From: Gambelia wislizenii
Lineage: Eukaryota > Chordata > Lepidosauria > Squamata > Crotaphytidae
Direction of reading: 5' to 3'
DNA: 64,000 nt
Assembly: GCA_030847615.1 (NCBI GenBank)
Contig: JAUMIR010000001.1
Location: 367,342,687 to 367,406,686, forward strand
A model generated the notes under the pieces. The model was not told where the DNA came from. It saw only the letters and a program-made list of their open reading frames with translations, and made no database searches. The position numbers and the translations under genes are program-made. Shown one piece after another: positions 1 to 11,456 of this stretch. Each line of letters starts with the position of its first letter. Position 1 is the first letter of the stretch.

Positions 1-270
1 TGTGACATCTCCATCTTTCGGAAACAGAGAACCTAACACTAAACCACCCAAAGGGGCATCAATAAGGGGTAGTATTAATTTCTCAAGCACATCAGGTGAC
101 AATGAATATAGATACCTAGCAAAAGCTGGCATCATCCTTGCTACCCCGGGATGAGCCAACTCTTCTTTTATAATGTTTGCAATAAACTCAGGGACAAGAA
201 CAACAGAATGATCCAGCTTTACCTTAGCCCTGGCCTCAGAGATCTCTTCCACAACTGTACCAGCAACTTT
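1..270. other. Unassigned sequence upstream of a LINE relic
   Basis: No recognisable coding or repeat signature was found. It lies directly upstream of the conserved endonuclease-RT linker of the LINE that follows, so it could be decayed endonuclease sequence of that element or flanking DNA. Confidence 0.3.
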
Positions 271-297
271 ACTGTTAGCATCCAAACCCAGTGCCTT

Positions 298-960
298 TTT
301 CACTTTCAACAAGCTACCATGAGAGACAACTTCCAGGCAAATCTGCAAACAAAACTTGAACACCACACTACAGATCCTTCTCCTACAGTGCTTTGGCAAA
401 ATATCAAAAACAATATCCTCCAGTGTGCGGAAGAATCCGTCGGGTTCTCCCACAAGAAAAATCAAGACTGGTTTGACGAAAACAAGCAAGAGATCCAGGA
501 GCTGTTGGCAAAGAAGAGAACTTCTCACCAGGCATACTTCGCCCAGCCAACTTGCCATGTAAGAAAAGGAGCTGTCCTTCTCACATGTCGTAAACTTCAA
601 CAAAAACTCCAAGACATGCAGAAAAAGTGGTGGATCAATATAGCAGAAAAGACGCAACGCTGTGCAGATCTGGGTGATATTAGAGGATTTTACGAAGCTC
701 TTAAAGCAGTGTTTGGGCCTACTTATCAGGTCCAAAGCTCCTTATACAGTATACATGGTGAAACACTAATTACTGATAAAGCCTCCATCCTGAATCGATG
801 GGCTGAACATTTTCAAAGTCTCCTTAGTGCCAACCGAGTAGTCCAAGGCTCAGCTATCCAATATATGATACAAAAACCGATGAAAAATGAATTGGACATA
901 CCTCCCACTTTGGAAGAGACTCTTAAGGCAGATGAAAAACAGCAAGGCAGCTGGGATTGA
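298..960 (+). pseudogene. LINE endonuclease-RT linker region
   Basis: This open frame carries the region between endonuclease and RT, with family-typical stretches NQDWFDENKQEIQELL and LITDKASILNRWAEHFQSLL. The frame closes at 958-960, while the matching RT continues in another frame from about 887 (motif SKAAGIDGIPHEILK), so a frameshift lies near 930-950. No catalytic residues lie here. The Met at 151 of the longer frame probably reads unrelated upstream sequence; the recognisable part starts near 298. Confidence 0.75.
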
Positions 961-2213
961 TGGAATCCCACATGAAATTTTGAAACACAGAGGTCATGTA
1001 CTCCACGATAAATTCCATGAACTCCTTGTGAATTGCTGGGGAAAAAGGGGAACTGCCATCAGATCTCTGAGAACTGATGGCAGTTCCCCTTTCATCACCC
1101 TGTACAAGAAAAAAGGAGCAAAATCTGATTGCTCAAACTATCGAGGCATAACACTGCTCTCTATTGCTGGAAAAATCCTTGCAAGGATACGCCTGAACAG
1201 ATTAGTTCCTGCTATTGCAGAAGAACTTCTCCCTGAAAGCCAATGTGGCTTCAGAGCGAATAGGAGTACTACAGATATGGTTTTTGCCCTTAGACAACTG
1301 CAAGAGAAATGTAGACAGCAGAACAAGGTACTCTATGTAACATTTGTTGACCTCACAAAGCCATCGACACTGTGAGTAGAAAAGGTCTGTGGCAGATCCT
1401 GGAAAGACTAGGATGCCCCCCCAAATTCCTCAAAATGATATTTTTGCCACATGAGGGCCAGCACGGTCAAGACAGATATGGCAATGTTCTTTCAGAGCCC
1501 TTTCTAATAACTAATGGAGTGAAGCAAGGTTGTGTTCTTGCGCCAACTTTATTTACAATCTTCTTCAGCATGATGCTTCAATGGGCTACAGCAGAGCTTG
1601 AAGAAGAAGACGGCATCTATATACATTACCGTATTGATGGTAGCTTGTCTAACTTAAGCCGCCTGAGGGCTCACACTAAGACTCTAAACAATCTAGTCCG
1701 TGAGCTGCTCTTCGCTGATGCTGATGCCTTTGTTGCCCACACAAAAGCAGCTCTGCAGCACCTAACATCATACTTTGCAACAACTGCAGATCTGTTTGGG
1801 TTGGAAGTCAACCTGAAGTTCTCTACCAGCCTGCACCACAGGATGAACACCACCATCCCCACATTGCCGTCAGCAACTCTGTGCTTAAGTCCGTTCAGCA
1901 GTTAACCTACCTGGGAAACATCATCTCCTCAGATGCCAAGATTGACAAAGAGATCGATCACAGATTAGCAAAGGCATATAGTGCATTTGGAAGACTTTAC
2001 AAAAGAGTCTGGAGTAACAAACACCTGAGGCGAAGCACAAAAATAAGTGTGTATAGAGCCATTGTACTGTCTATTCTCCTTTATGGATCTGAAACATGGG
2101 TCACATATCGCCAACACTTACGACCCCTTGAATGCTTTCACCAGCGCTGTATATGCACAATCCTAAATATACACTGGACTGACTATGTGACGAATGGTAC
2201 TCCAAAAAAGTGA
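887..2213 (+). pseudogene. LINE reverse transcriptase, frameshifted
   Basis: RT fingers and palm are spread over three frames: 887-1375, 1372-1905 and 1881-2213. The first contains NYRGITLLSIAGKILARI and PESQCGFRANRSTTDMVF. Motif A begins FVDLTK and is then thrown out of frame near 1355 by what looks like a one-base deletion; the next frame resumes with SRKGLWQILERLGCPPKF. The catalytic YxDD box reads FADA (in LLFADADAFVAH), so the second aspartate is lost. The thumb-like part follows with YLGNIISSD and LLYGSETW. The gene is inactive. Confidence 0.85.
1044..1092. repeat. Perfect 19-bp inverted repeat with 11-bp loop
   Basis: Positions 1044-1062 and 1074-1092 are exact reverse complements (core AGGGGAACTGCCATCAG) around an 11-base loop. 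It lies in the RT coding sequence, where the predicted protein departs from the family pattern, which suggests a templated insertion rather than an ancestral feature. Confidence 0.9.
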
Positions 2214-2417
2214 TACAAGGATTCCCTGAAACAACCTCTCAGGCTTGGCCAAATTGATCACCAACAATGGTCCGCCATGGCCTCACATCGGGAGGCATGG
2301 AGACGTACTATCCACAATGCGGCAGCCTTATTTGAGAGCTCACACTATACAAGTCTTGAAGAGAAATGACAACGCAGAAAGAATCACAACCCAGAAACAT
2401 CACCTAAGGAGACCTTC

Positions 2418-2510
2418 TGCTGTGCTTTCTGCAACTGGACATGTTTATCTCGGATTGGCCTTTTCAGTCATCAGCGCACTTGCAGAAAGCACGGGATGAG
2501 TCCTTCTTGA
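2418..2510 (+). pseudogene. C-terminal C2H2 zinc finger of the LINE
   Basis: In the frame ending at the TGA at 2508-2510 the translation reads CAFCNWTCLSRIGLFSHQR, followed by TCRKH. The pairs are C-x2-C (codons at 2421 and 2430) and H-x6-H (codons at 2469 and 2490). A nucleic-acid-binding finger at the C-terminus is typical of this LINE family. The frame differs from the RT fragments upstream, so it is no longer joined to them. It is too short to appear as an open frame with its own Met. Confidence 0.7.
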
Positions 2511-3189
2511 ATCTTCATTCACGAAGAAAAGCCAGAGAGAGAGAGATGTAAAGATTTATTTCCCATCGCATTCTCTTTACAAAAACATATTCCAAGCCAA
2601 ATTAAAAGACAGCTAAATTACTTCCTGGTATAAGTAAAAAAAAGAGGCATTATTATTGCTGCTCCTTTTAAACACTCACAAAATTATACACATTTTAAAA
2701 TGTTGTAAAATACTCTCACAGCATGCCCATCTTAGAAAAACCAGCATGTACTATTAATTCTTATAGCATATAATGGAGATATATTACAATGCACTATAAT
2801 ACTGTTAACTAATACTAAGAACTCTATACTTATCTCCATTGTGATTTCACAAGTTTATACTTTTCTGGTATTTCAGAGTTAGTAGCAAAAAAAAGAGTCT
2901 TACATACAGCTTTACAAACAGCAACACTTGATTTATTTTATAGAGATCATCTCTACAATGGTAGTAGCAAGAGTGGTACTGCTACTAGTATTTTAGAGTG
3001 TGATGCCTGTAGCTGCATTTCCTAGCATCACTTGTTCCATGATGGTAATGAGAAAAAAGGTCAGTTCAAGTTTTGAAAATAATGAACCCATTTCATAGAT
3101 TTTGAAGAAGTATACTGTGCACTCTCATACTGGGACTGTAGAGGTAGGTGGGGAACACACTGATATGGAGCATGAAAAATGTAATGGTG

Positions 3190-3332
3190 TTCTAAAGTGA
3201 TGATCATTCAATTGTGTTTTAACTTTTTTATTATGAGGCTTTTAGCTCATCTTGTGTTTAGCCTTTGTGAGCTGTCTTGGGTCCCATGCCAGGAGAAAAG
3301 TGGAATGTTAAACAAGCAAACAAACAAATGTT
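3190..3332 (+). repeat. LINE/SINE 3'-tail fragment
   Basis: The motif 'tgtgagctgtcttgggtccc' followed by 'ggagaaaagtggaatgttaa' and a CAAA-rich end matches the general squamate L2-type 3'-tail pattern (a 'gccttgggtcc' block, then 'agaaaggcgggatataaa'). No coding part remains. Confidence 0.5.
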
Positions 3333-3860
3333 AGATAGAAATTGGTTGAACATTTCTACATTCCCTCATCTCCAAAACCTTCTCCATAAAGGAAACGCCA
3401 CATGGGCAGAGGAGAAAAACAGGTATGTATATTTTGTGATCAACAGAGAATGACTTACAAGATTGTCCTCTTTACTTCTAATCACATTATTTCTGGAAGC
3501 AATATAGAAGAAACTTACCAGAATAATTCTTCTAGTGTTTTCAATATGTTTATGACTGTTTGATTGGCAACACTCCACACTTGACAGCCAGCACCAGCTG
3601 GGAGATGCCTTTACACACTGCTGCCGGCTCTGCGGGTGGTTGCTGTGTGCATACTTTACTGAATAAACAATGCATTATGTTTATTTTCTCAATGTTGATT
3701 AGATTTAATAGATTTTAAGGTTTTAAGCATTGTTTTATTGGTGCTTTTCATTTTTTTCTTTGTAAACTGCTCTGTGATTTTTTATGAAAAATATATTTAC
3801 ATTTAATAAATTCACAACAATCTGTTTTCAGTTCTGTAGATTGTTTAATGGTACTTTTGA

Positions 3861-3862
3861 AT

Positions 3863-3909
<47 letters not shown>

Positions 3910-3917
3910 TATATATT
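3861..3917. repeat. (ATACAT)n microsatellite
   Basis: Tandem ATACAT hexamers run into a short (AT)n stretch. Confidence 0.95.
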
Positions 3918-3954
3918 AGAGCTAGATTGATATGCATTTTATATATCTTTGTTT

Positions 3955-4052
3955 GTATGTATTTTCATCTTATTTGTATTCCTGTCTTATAAGCCGCATT
4001 TAGGGAAAAGGCGGGGTATAAATGAATGAATAAATGAATGAATTATTGCTGT
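3955..4052 (+). repeat. LINE/SINE 3'-tail fragment with GAAT-type tail
   Basis: The block 'aagccgcatttagggaaaag', then 'gcggggtataaatgaatgaa' and more (TGAA/TAAA) repeats, is a typical squamate L2-type 3' end with a simple-repeat tail. Confidence 0.6.
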
Positions 4053-4105
4053 TAAGGAATTCTGAGTACCCCAAACCTAGTTCAAATTCCTTCAAAACTT
4101 CTTCG

Positions 4106-4744
4106 CTAGCAGATTAAACTTCTTAGGGTATCGAAGTGGGCCTCCAGTAGGTATGCCCTTGCGTGCCTCAAATCCAGACAGGCTCCTATGAACTGGAGGC
4201 ATTGCTCCGGTTCGAGATGTAACTTTTCCAGGTTCACAAGTCTGAGCACGTCTAGCAGACATAATGTTGCGTCGATGTCCGTGAGACGCTGAGGGCAAGA
4301 TCCTGCCACCAGAAGCCAGTTGTTGATGTAATGGAAGACGACTACCCCTTGCTGGCACAGAAAAGCCGCCACCGGAGCCATGCATTTCGTGAACACATTT
4401 GGTGCCGTGGCCAGACCAAACAGTAAGACACGGAACTGAAAGGCCTCAGTCTCGATCTGGAAGGCAAGGAATCTCCTGTGAGCCGGGTGTATCCCCACAT
4501 GGAAGTATGTGTCCTTGAGATCAATGGAGGCAAACCTGTCTCCCCTCTGGAGGAGGGGCAGGATCGAAGCCAGAGTGACCATACAGAACTTCTTTGGGAT
4601 AACAAACTCGTTCACCCCTTCGAGGTTGAGGATCAGACGCAGGCCGCCATCCTTCTTGGTGACTAGGAAGTACCTCGAGAAGAAGCAGAGGTGACGATGT
4701 TCCAGGAGCACAGGTTCAGCCCATTTTTCCAGTAGCATCTGCAC
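4106..4744 (-). pseudogene. DIRS reverse transcriptase (copy 1)
   Basis: The frame reads through the RT core: HLCFFSRYFLVTKKDGGLR, then motif A in FASIDLKDTYFHVGIHPAHR and the downstream FRVLLFGLATAPNVFTK, a layout typical of DIRS RT. The YxDD box is YINN (in FHYINNWLLVAG), so both catalytic aspartates are lost. The frame stays open for 212 codons but ends at the truncation, with no RNase H behind it. The enzyme would have copied element RNA to DNA; this copy cannot. Confidence 0.85.
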
Positions 4745-5705
4745 CTCCTAGAGGAGGGGAGGGGAGGGCGGTATTGCTCAGATCTGGCCTGTTAGTGGAA
4801 GTGTCTCGAACTCGATGGAGTAACCTTCCCGGACAATGCGAAGCACCCAATGGTCTGATGTTATCATCGACCAGGTATCCAGGAACACCGACAGGCGGTT
4901 TTCAAACATTGGACTCTAAAGAAGGAACAAAACAAAAAGAGTAGATGCTGAAAATCACCTCCGTCCTTGGTCTTTTGCTCTATGCTTGGCCAGCGGATGA
5001 TACGGGGAGGTAGAGGCTTGGCTCCTCACTGAGGATGCCAATGAAGCCAGTTGCTAGTATAGAGTATGCCTGGATGGTTGAGGCGTATATCCCCTATGGA
5101 AAGACTGGGAGTAGGAGGAAGAAAGCCAACCGGAGCGGCCCCTTGACCAATATGCAGAAGATGAGATTGATGGCATATCGTCCTTCCGTGCGGTGGTCCT
5201 CATCTTCTGTGTGAACTCCAGCTTCTCATCGGTGGCAGCATTGAAGAGGCTGGAGTGGTCAAAGGGATGTCTTCAATGACAGCAGAGGCTCGCAGGGCAA
5301 GTCTGGACGAACAGAACCAGGAATGACATCTAAGAGCCAGGAAACCAGCCACAGTTTTCGCAGCACAATCGGCTACATGTCTCGCAGAATTTATTTGCTG
5401 ACCTTCCAGCAACTGAGCCTCCGTTTCTATTGGCTTCACCATCCTTCGCCTCTCATCAGGCAGATCCTGGATGAGAGGGCCCATATGGTCCCATAGGACT
5501 TGTTGGTAGGCTCCCATACATGCAGAGTAATTTGCGATCCGGAAGCTCAATCCTGTGGCCAAGAAGACCTTTTACTGATAATATCCAATTTTCTGCCCTC
5601 AGGATTCTCCGGGGTCATCTGTGTATGACATTGCAGTCTATGCTGAGATGCCTCCACAACAGCTGAATTCAGGCGGGGTGGTCCTGCAGCCAGTCAATGT
5701 CATCT
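4745..5705 (-). pseudogene. DIRS gag C-terminal part and gag-RT junction (copy 1)
   Basis: The minus strand holds the C-terminal part of the gag-like protein; the best open piece is 5200-5562 (NYSACMGAYQQVLWDHMGPL, RHVADCAAKTVAGFLALR). The same segment recurs in copy 2 (near 21900-22140) and copy 3 (near 36900-37195), so it is a conserved gag part of this DIRS family. I see no known domain in it. Several frame breaks occur between 4745 and 5200 and before the LINE insertion at 5708. Confidence 0.65.
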
Positions 5706-5710
5706 CCAGA

Positions 5711-5962
5711 AATAATAATAATAATAATAAAATTTTATTTCTATCCCGCCCCTCTGCAACGCAATCGGGGCGGCTTACAATATAAAAATTCCATAGTCCC
5801 AGTACCCTAACCCACCCACCCCTTAAAATAATATTAAATTATAGAAGATTGAAAACATACAACAATGTAAAATAGATAAATTAAAAAGACAAAAATTAAA
5901 ACATACAATGGTTAAAAAATCTAGTTGCCGCTTAGAAAGGACAGCCGAGTCTTGGGCCGGGA
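5711..5962 (-). repeat. LINE 3' UTR and (ATT)n tail
   Basis: Reading the minus strand after the stop of the RT frame there is about 240 bp of UTR, then 'gccccgattgcgttgcagag', 'gggcgggatagaaat' and an (ATT)n tail. A similar tail ends the SINE at 33525-34044. Confidence 0.8.
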
Positions 5963-5965
5963 TAG

Positions 5966-8900
5966 TTATTCAGGGAAAGCCTGCCGGAAAAGATCCGTCT
6001 TGACAGCTTTTTTAAAGCTGTCTAAGGTGGTAATAAGACGGATCTCGTAAGGCAGGCCATTCCATAATCTGGGAGCGGCAGCAGAAAAGGCCCTCTGGGA
6101 GGTTACCGACAGCCTTGTTTTCATAGGCTGTAACAGATTCCTCCCAGAGGACCGAGGTGCGCGGGGAGGGTCGTACGGAAGGAGGCGGTCCCGGAGATAA
6201 GTTGGACCCAAGCCATGTAGGGCTTTAAAGGTTATAACCAACACCTTGTACTGTGCCCGGAAACGAATAGGCAGCCAGTGGAGAGCTTTTAGCACAGGTG
6301 TTATATGCTCTCTTCTGGAAGCGCCAGAAATCAACCTGGCTGCCATGTTCTGAACTAGTTGAAGTTTCCGAGTCAAGCACAAGGGTAGCCCCATGTAGAG
6401 TGCATTACAGAAATCCAGACGGGAGGTTACCAGTGCATGTACTACAGTTTCGAGGTCTCTAGTTTCCAGGCAAGGGCGCAGCTGGCGTATCAGCCGAAGT
6501 TGATAACAGGCACTCCTGACCGTCGCATTTACCTGATTAGACATCTGGAGTGTCGGGTCCAGGAGCACCCCCAGACTGCGAACACAGTCCTTGGAGGAGA
6601 GTGTAGTTCCATCCAGGACTGGAAGTTGTATTCCCAGACCTGGTTTCGGGCCTGTAACTGTTAGTACCTCCGTTTTGTCTGGATTCAGTCTCAATTTGTT
6701 TTTCCTCATCCAGTCCATTACTGCTTTAAGACAATCATTGAGGGGAGAGACGCCATCTGAAGTCGAAGCTGATGACCGAGACATGGAGAAATATACCTGG
6801 GTGTCATCAGCGTACTGATGACACCGCACTCCATGCCTCCGAATTATCTCTCCCAGCGGCTTCATATAGATGTTAAATAGCATCGGGGACAGGATGGCGC
6901 CCTGAGGAACGCCACAGTTAAGCTCTATTCTAGTAGAGCAACTGTCCCCGAGCCTCACCCTCTGGGATCTGCCCGAGAGGAAGGAACGGAACGACTGCAA
7001 AGCAGTGCCTCCAATTCCTAACCCCCTCAGGCGATCCAGGAGGATGGAATGATCTATTGTATCAAAAGCTGCTGAGAGGTCCAGGAGCACCAACAGGGTC
7101 ACACTACCCCTGTCGATACTCAAGCGGAGGTCGTCAGCCAGAGCAACCATGGCAGTCTCCACTCCATATCCTGTCCTAAATCCAGTTTGAAATGGATCTA
7201 GATAATAGGTTTCATCCAAGACAGCTTGGAGTTGGGAAGCGACCGCCCTTTCAATCACCTTGCTTAAAAAAGGCAGCAAGGAGACTGGCCTATAGTTGTT
7301 CCTATCCAAGGGGTCCAGGGAAGGCTTTTTCAGGAGCGGCTTAACCGCCGCTTCCTTCAAACAGGGTGGAACAGACCCCTCCCTGAAGGACACATTGATA
7401 ATATCCCTAAGGAGTACTCTCGATGCATCGCCCCCTTGGGTGGCCAGCCAAGATGGACAGGGATCGAGGGGGCAGGTCGTCTTCCTCACTCTACCAAGGA
7501 GCTTGTCCACGTCATCGGTACTCACAGATTGAAGCTGATCCAATAACATTTCATCAACGGAGTTGCTGGACACCTCGTCTATAGATTCTGTCATAACACT
7601 GGCATCTAAGTCAGCTCTTATCCGAGAGATTTTATCTGCAAAGTGGATGTTAAACGCATCACAGCAGGCCGTTGTCGGGTTAAGTAAGGGGTTCTGCGCA
7701 GGGGGAATCCGCGTCAGCTCCCCCACCACCCTAAACAGTTCTGCTGGACGAGACTCTGCAGACGCAATACGTGCAGAGAAAGACTTCTGCGCTGCGCGTA
7801 TCGCCTCTCGATAAGAATCAAGGAAATTCCTATGACGAGTCTTGTCGGATAAGAGTCGAGTCTTCCGCCAGGTGCGCTCTAGTCATTGTCCAGTCCGCTT
7901 CATCTTCCTAAGCTCCTCTGAATACCAGGGCTTACGGTTAGGAGCAGGCTGGAAAGGACGTTTGGGAGCGATTGTGTTGATAGCCTTGGTGAGGTCGGTG
8001 TTCCAAATATTAACCAAAGCTTCAACAGAATCACTGGCGTTACCAACCATTAAACCCTCCAAGGCTTTCTGGAATCCAATTGGTTCCATTAGCCTTCGAG
8101 GGCAGACCATTCTAATAGGTCCACCACCCCCGGTGGGGCAGACAGTGGCTTTTAGCTCCATCTTGACCAGGAAATGATCCGTCCATGACAATGCAGAGGT
8201 TTTAATAACCTCCGCCCACGGATATTCCTGTTCCGTACTAAAGGCCGCATCGAGGGTATGACCTGCACAGTGAGTAGGCCCGACAACCAATTGGGATAGG
8301 CCCATGTTTGTCATGGATTCCATGAACTCCCGAGCTGCGCCAGTTAGATTTAGCAAGCTGGTCTCGAGTGGGATGTTGATGTCACCAAGAACTAAGAGTC
8401 TGGGTGACTCCAGCAGCAACTCTGAGACCACCTGTGTTAGCTCGGTTAGGGAGTCTGTTAGACAACGGGGTCGCCGGTACACTAACAGAATCCCTAAGCT
8501 ATCCCTGGACCTCAGGCTTAGGTACATACACTCGATGTGGACTGTGTTCCGGATAGGCTTCCTGGTCAAGGTTAGATTGCTTTTATGAACCAGAGCCACT
8601 CCACCCCCCCGCCCACTTTTCCTTACCTGCTCACTAACTGAGTACCCGGCCGGGAGTGCCTGCGCCCAAGTCGCAGCACTGGCCTCTCCCAGCCAGGTCT
8701 CCGTAAAGCATGCCAGGTCGGCAGCCTCATCCAATAAAAGGTCATGGATAATATGGGTCTTGTTTTTAACCGACCTGGCATTGCAAACGAGCAGAGTAAG
8801 GGTCTGTGGAATGGTTGGTGCGCTCTCCAATTTATTCCGGGAAACAGAGTGAACTGAAGGCGGGATAGATATTAAACATCGATCCCGCCTTCTTTTGTAA

Positions 8901-9043
8901 CAATTTTTCACTCTGTTACCGCCATACCTTCCCTTCCCCCACACAACCTCAATTCCCGCTCCCAGATCATTCCCGGCCCCTGGTAGGTGTTCCTGGGGTG
9001 GGGTGGTGGAGTGACTTTTAAGGGCAGCCACTCCTGGCCACAC
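5966..9043 (-). pseudogene. LINE ORF2: AP endonuclease and reverse transcriptase, one in-frame stop
   Basis: One frame runs from 9043 to 5966 (about 1025 codons) with a single TGA at 7883-7885. The N-terminal part (from about residue 80) is an AP-like endonuclease: VCNARSVKNK, CFTETWL, SGRGGGVALVHKS, LVLGDINIP, and a C-terminal SWTDHFLVKMEL where SDH is usual. The RT follows: NNYRPVSLLPFLSKVIERAV, LLDLSAAFDTIDH, GVPQGAILSPMLFNIYM and an intact HQYADDTQVYF catalytic box. The C-terminus FRQAFPE is family-typical. The stop sits where a CGA codon would fit (TGA CTA GAG), so a CpG-to-TpG change is likely. The real start is unclear because the frame's first Met lies in the last monomer. The product would nick target DNA and prime reverse transcription. 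Confidence 0.9.
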
Positions 9044-9279
9044 CCCACCTCCCTGCTCAGCTGCCCTTACCCCGGTGTAAAGGGGAAGGAAGCTTCCTCA
9101 CAGTCCTGCAGAGTCCTCTGGCTGGCTGGCTGGCTGGCTGGTAGGTAGGTGTCCCTGGGGTGGGGTGGTGGAGTGACTTTTAAGGCCAGCCACTCCTGGC
9201 CACACCCCACCTCCCTGCTCAGCTGCCCTTACCCCGGTGTAAAGGGGAAGGAGGCTTCCTCACAGTCCTGCAGAGTCCT

Positions 9280-9310
<31 letters not shown>

Positions 9311-9449
9311 GCTGGTAGGTGTTCCTGGGGTGGGGTGGTGGAGTGACTTTTAAGGCCAGCCACTCCTGGCCACACCCCACCTCCCTGCTCAGCTGCCCTT
9401 ACCCCGGTGTAAAGGGGAAGGAGGCTTCCTAACAGTCCTGCAGAGTCCT

Positions 9450-9480
<31 letters not shown>

Positions 9481-9943
9481 GCTGGTAGGTGTTCCTGGGG
9501 TGGGGTGGTGGAGTGACTTTTAAGGCCAGCCACTCCTGGCCACACCCCACCTCCCTGCTCAGCTGTCCTTACCCCGGTGTAAAGGGGAAGGAAGCTTCCT
9601 CACAGTCCTGCAGAGTCCTCTGGCTGGCTGGCTGGTAGGCTTGTAGGTGTTCCTGGGGTGGGGTGGTGGAGTGACTTTTAAGGCCAGCCACTTCTGGCCA
9701 CACCCCACCTCCCTGTTCAGCTGCCCTTACCCCGGTGTAAAGGGGAAGGAGGCTTCCTCACAGTCCTGCAGAGTCCTCTGGCTGGCTGGCTGGCTGGCTG
9801 GTAGGCTGGTAGGTGTTCCTGGGGTGGGGTGGTGGAGTGACTTTTAAGGCCAGCCACTCCTGGCCACACCCCACCTCCCTGCTCAGCTGCCCTTACCCCG
9901 GTGTAAAGGGGAAGGAGGCTTCCTCACAGTCCTGCAGAGTCCT

Positions 9944-9974
<31 letters not shown>

Positions 9975-10109
9975 GTAGGTGTCCCTGGGGTGGGGTGGTG
10001 GAGTGACTTTTAAGGCCAGCCACTCCTGGCCACACCCCACCTCCCTGCTGAGCTGCCCTTACCCCGGTGTAAAGGGGAAGGAGGCTTCCTCACAGTCCTG
10101 CAGAGTCCT

Positions 10110-10140
<31 letters not shown>

Positions 10141-10275
10141 GTAGGTGTCCCTGGGGTGGGGTGGTGGAGTGACTTTTAAGGCCAGCCACTCCTGGCCACA
10201 CCCCACCTCCCTGCTCAGCTGCCCTTACCCCGGTGTAAAGGGGAAGGAGGCTTCCTAACAGTCCTGCAGAGTCCT

Positions 10276-10314
<39 letters not shown>

Positions 10315-11421
10315 GCTGGTAGGTGTTCCTGGGGTGGGGTGGTGGAGTGACTTTTAAGGCCAGCCACTCCTGGCCACACCCCACCTCCCTGCTCAGCTGC
10401 CCTTACCCCGGTGTAAAGGGGAAGGAAGCTTCCTCACAGTCCTGCAGAGTCCTCTGGCTGGCTGGCTGGCTGGTAGGCTTGTAGGTGTTCCTGGGGTGGG
10501 GTGGTGGAGTGACTTTTAAGGCCAGCCACTCCTGGCCACACCCCACCTCCCTGCTCAGCTGCCCTTACCCCGGTGTAAAGGGGAAGGGGGCTTCCTCACA
10601 GTCCTGCAGAGTCCTCTGGCTGGCTGGTAGGCTGGTAGGTGTTCCTGGGGTGGGGTGGTGGAGTGACTTTTAAGGCCAGCCACTCCTGGCCACACCCCAC
10701 CTCCATGCTCAGCTGCCCTTACCCCGGTGTAAAGGGGAAGGAGGCTTCCTCACAGTCCTGCAGAGTCCTCTGGCTGGCTGGCTGGCTGGCTGGTAGGTAG
10801 GTGTCCCTGGGGTGGGGTGGTGGAGTGACTTTTAAGGCCAGCCACTCCTGGCCACACCCCACCTCCCTGCTCAGCTGCCCTTACCCCGGTGTAAAGGGGA
10901 AGGAAGCTTCCACACAGTCCTGCAGAGTCCTCTGGCTGGCTGGCTGGCTGGCTGGTAGGCTGGTAGGTGTTCCTGGGGTGGGGTGGTGGAGTGACTTTTA
11001 AGGCCAGCCACTCCTGGCCACACCCCACCTCCCTGCTCAGCTGCCCTTACCCCGGTGTAAAGGGGAAGGAGGCTTCCTCACAGTCCTGCAGAGTCCTCTG
11101 GCTGGCTGGCTGGCTGGCTGGTAGGTAGGTGTCCCTGGGGTGGGGTGGTGGAGTGACTTTTAAGGCCAGCCACTCCTGGCCACACCCCACCTCCCTGCTC
11201 AGCTGCCCTTACCCCGGTGTAAAGGGGAAAGAAGCTTCCTCACAGTCCTGCAGAGTCCTCTGGCTGGCTGGCTGGCTGGTAGGCTGGTAGGTGTTCCTGG
11301 GGTGGGGTGGTGGAGTGACTTTTAAGGCCAGCCACTCCTGGCCACACCCCACCTCCCTGCTCAGCTGCCCTTACCCCGGTGTAAAGGGGAAGAAGGCTTC
11401 CTCACAGTCCTGCAGAGTCCT

Positions 11422-11456
<35 letters not shown>

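Larger units (their letters stand above)
271..2550 (+). mobile_element. Degenerate non-LTR retrotransposon with C-terminal zinc finger
   Basis: The plus strand carries, in the usual order, an endonuclease-RT linker, an RT domain and a short C-terminal zinc-finger segment ending at a stop at 2508-2510. The coding sequence is broken by several frameshifts. The RT (GVKQGCVLAPTLF motif, then a YLGNIISSD-type segment) resembles the widespread vertebrate and invertebrate endonuclease-RT family with a C-terminal C2H2 finger. I do not assign a clade. The 5' part with the catalytic endonuclease is missing or unrecognisable, as expected of a 5'-truncated copy. The 3' end is placed approximately by the end of the coding sequence. 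Confidence 0.8.
2551..4099. other. AT-rich intergenic DNA with LINE 3'-tail remnants
   Basis: No gene was recognised. Apart from the separately listed 3'-tail fragments and a microsatellite, the stretch shows simple AT-rich sequence and short A or T runs. Confidence 0.6.
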
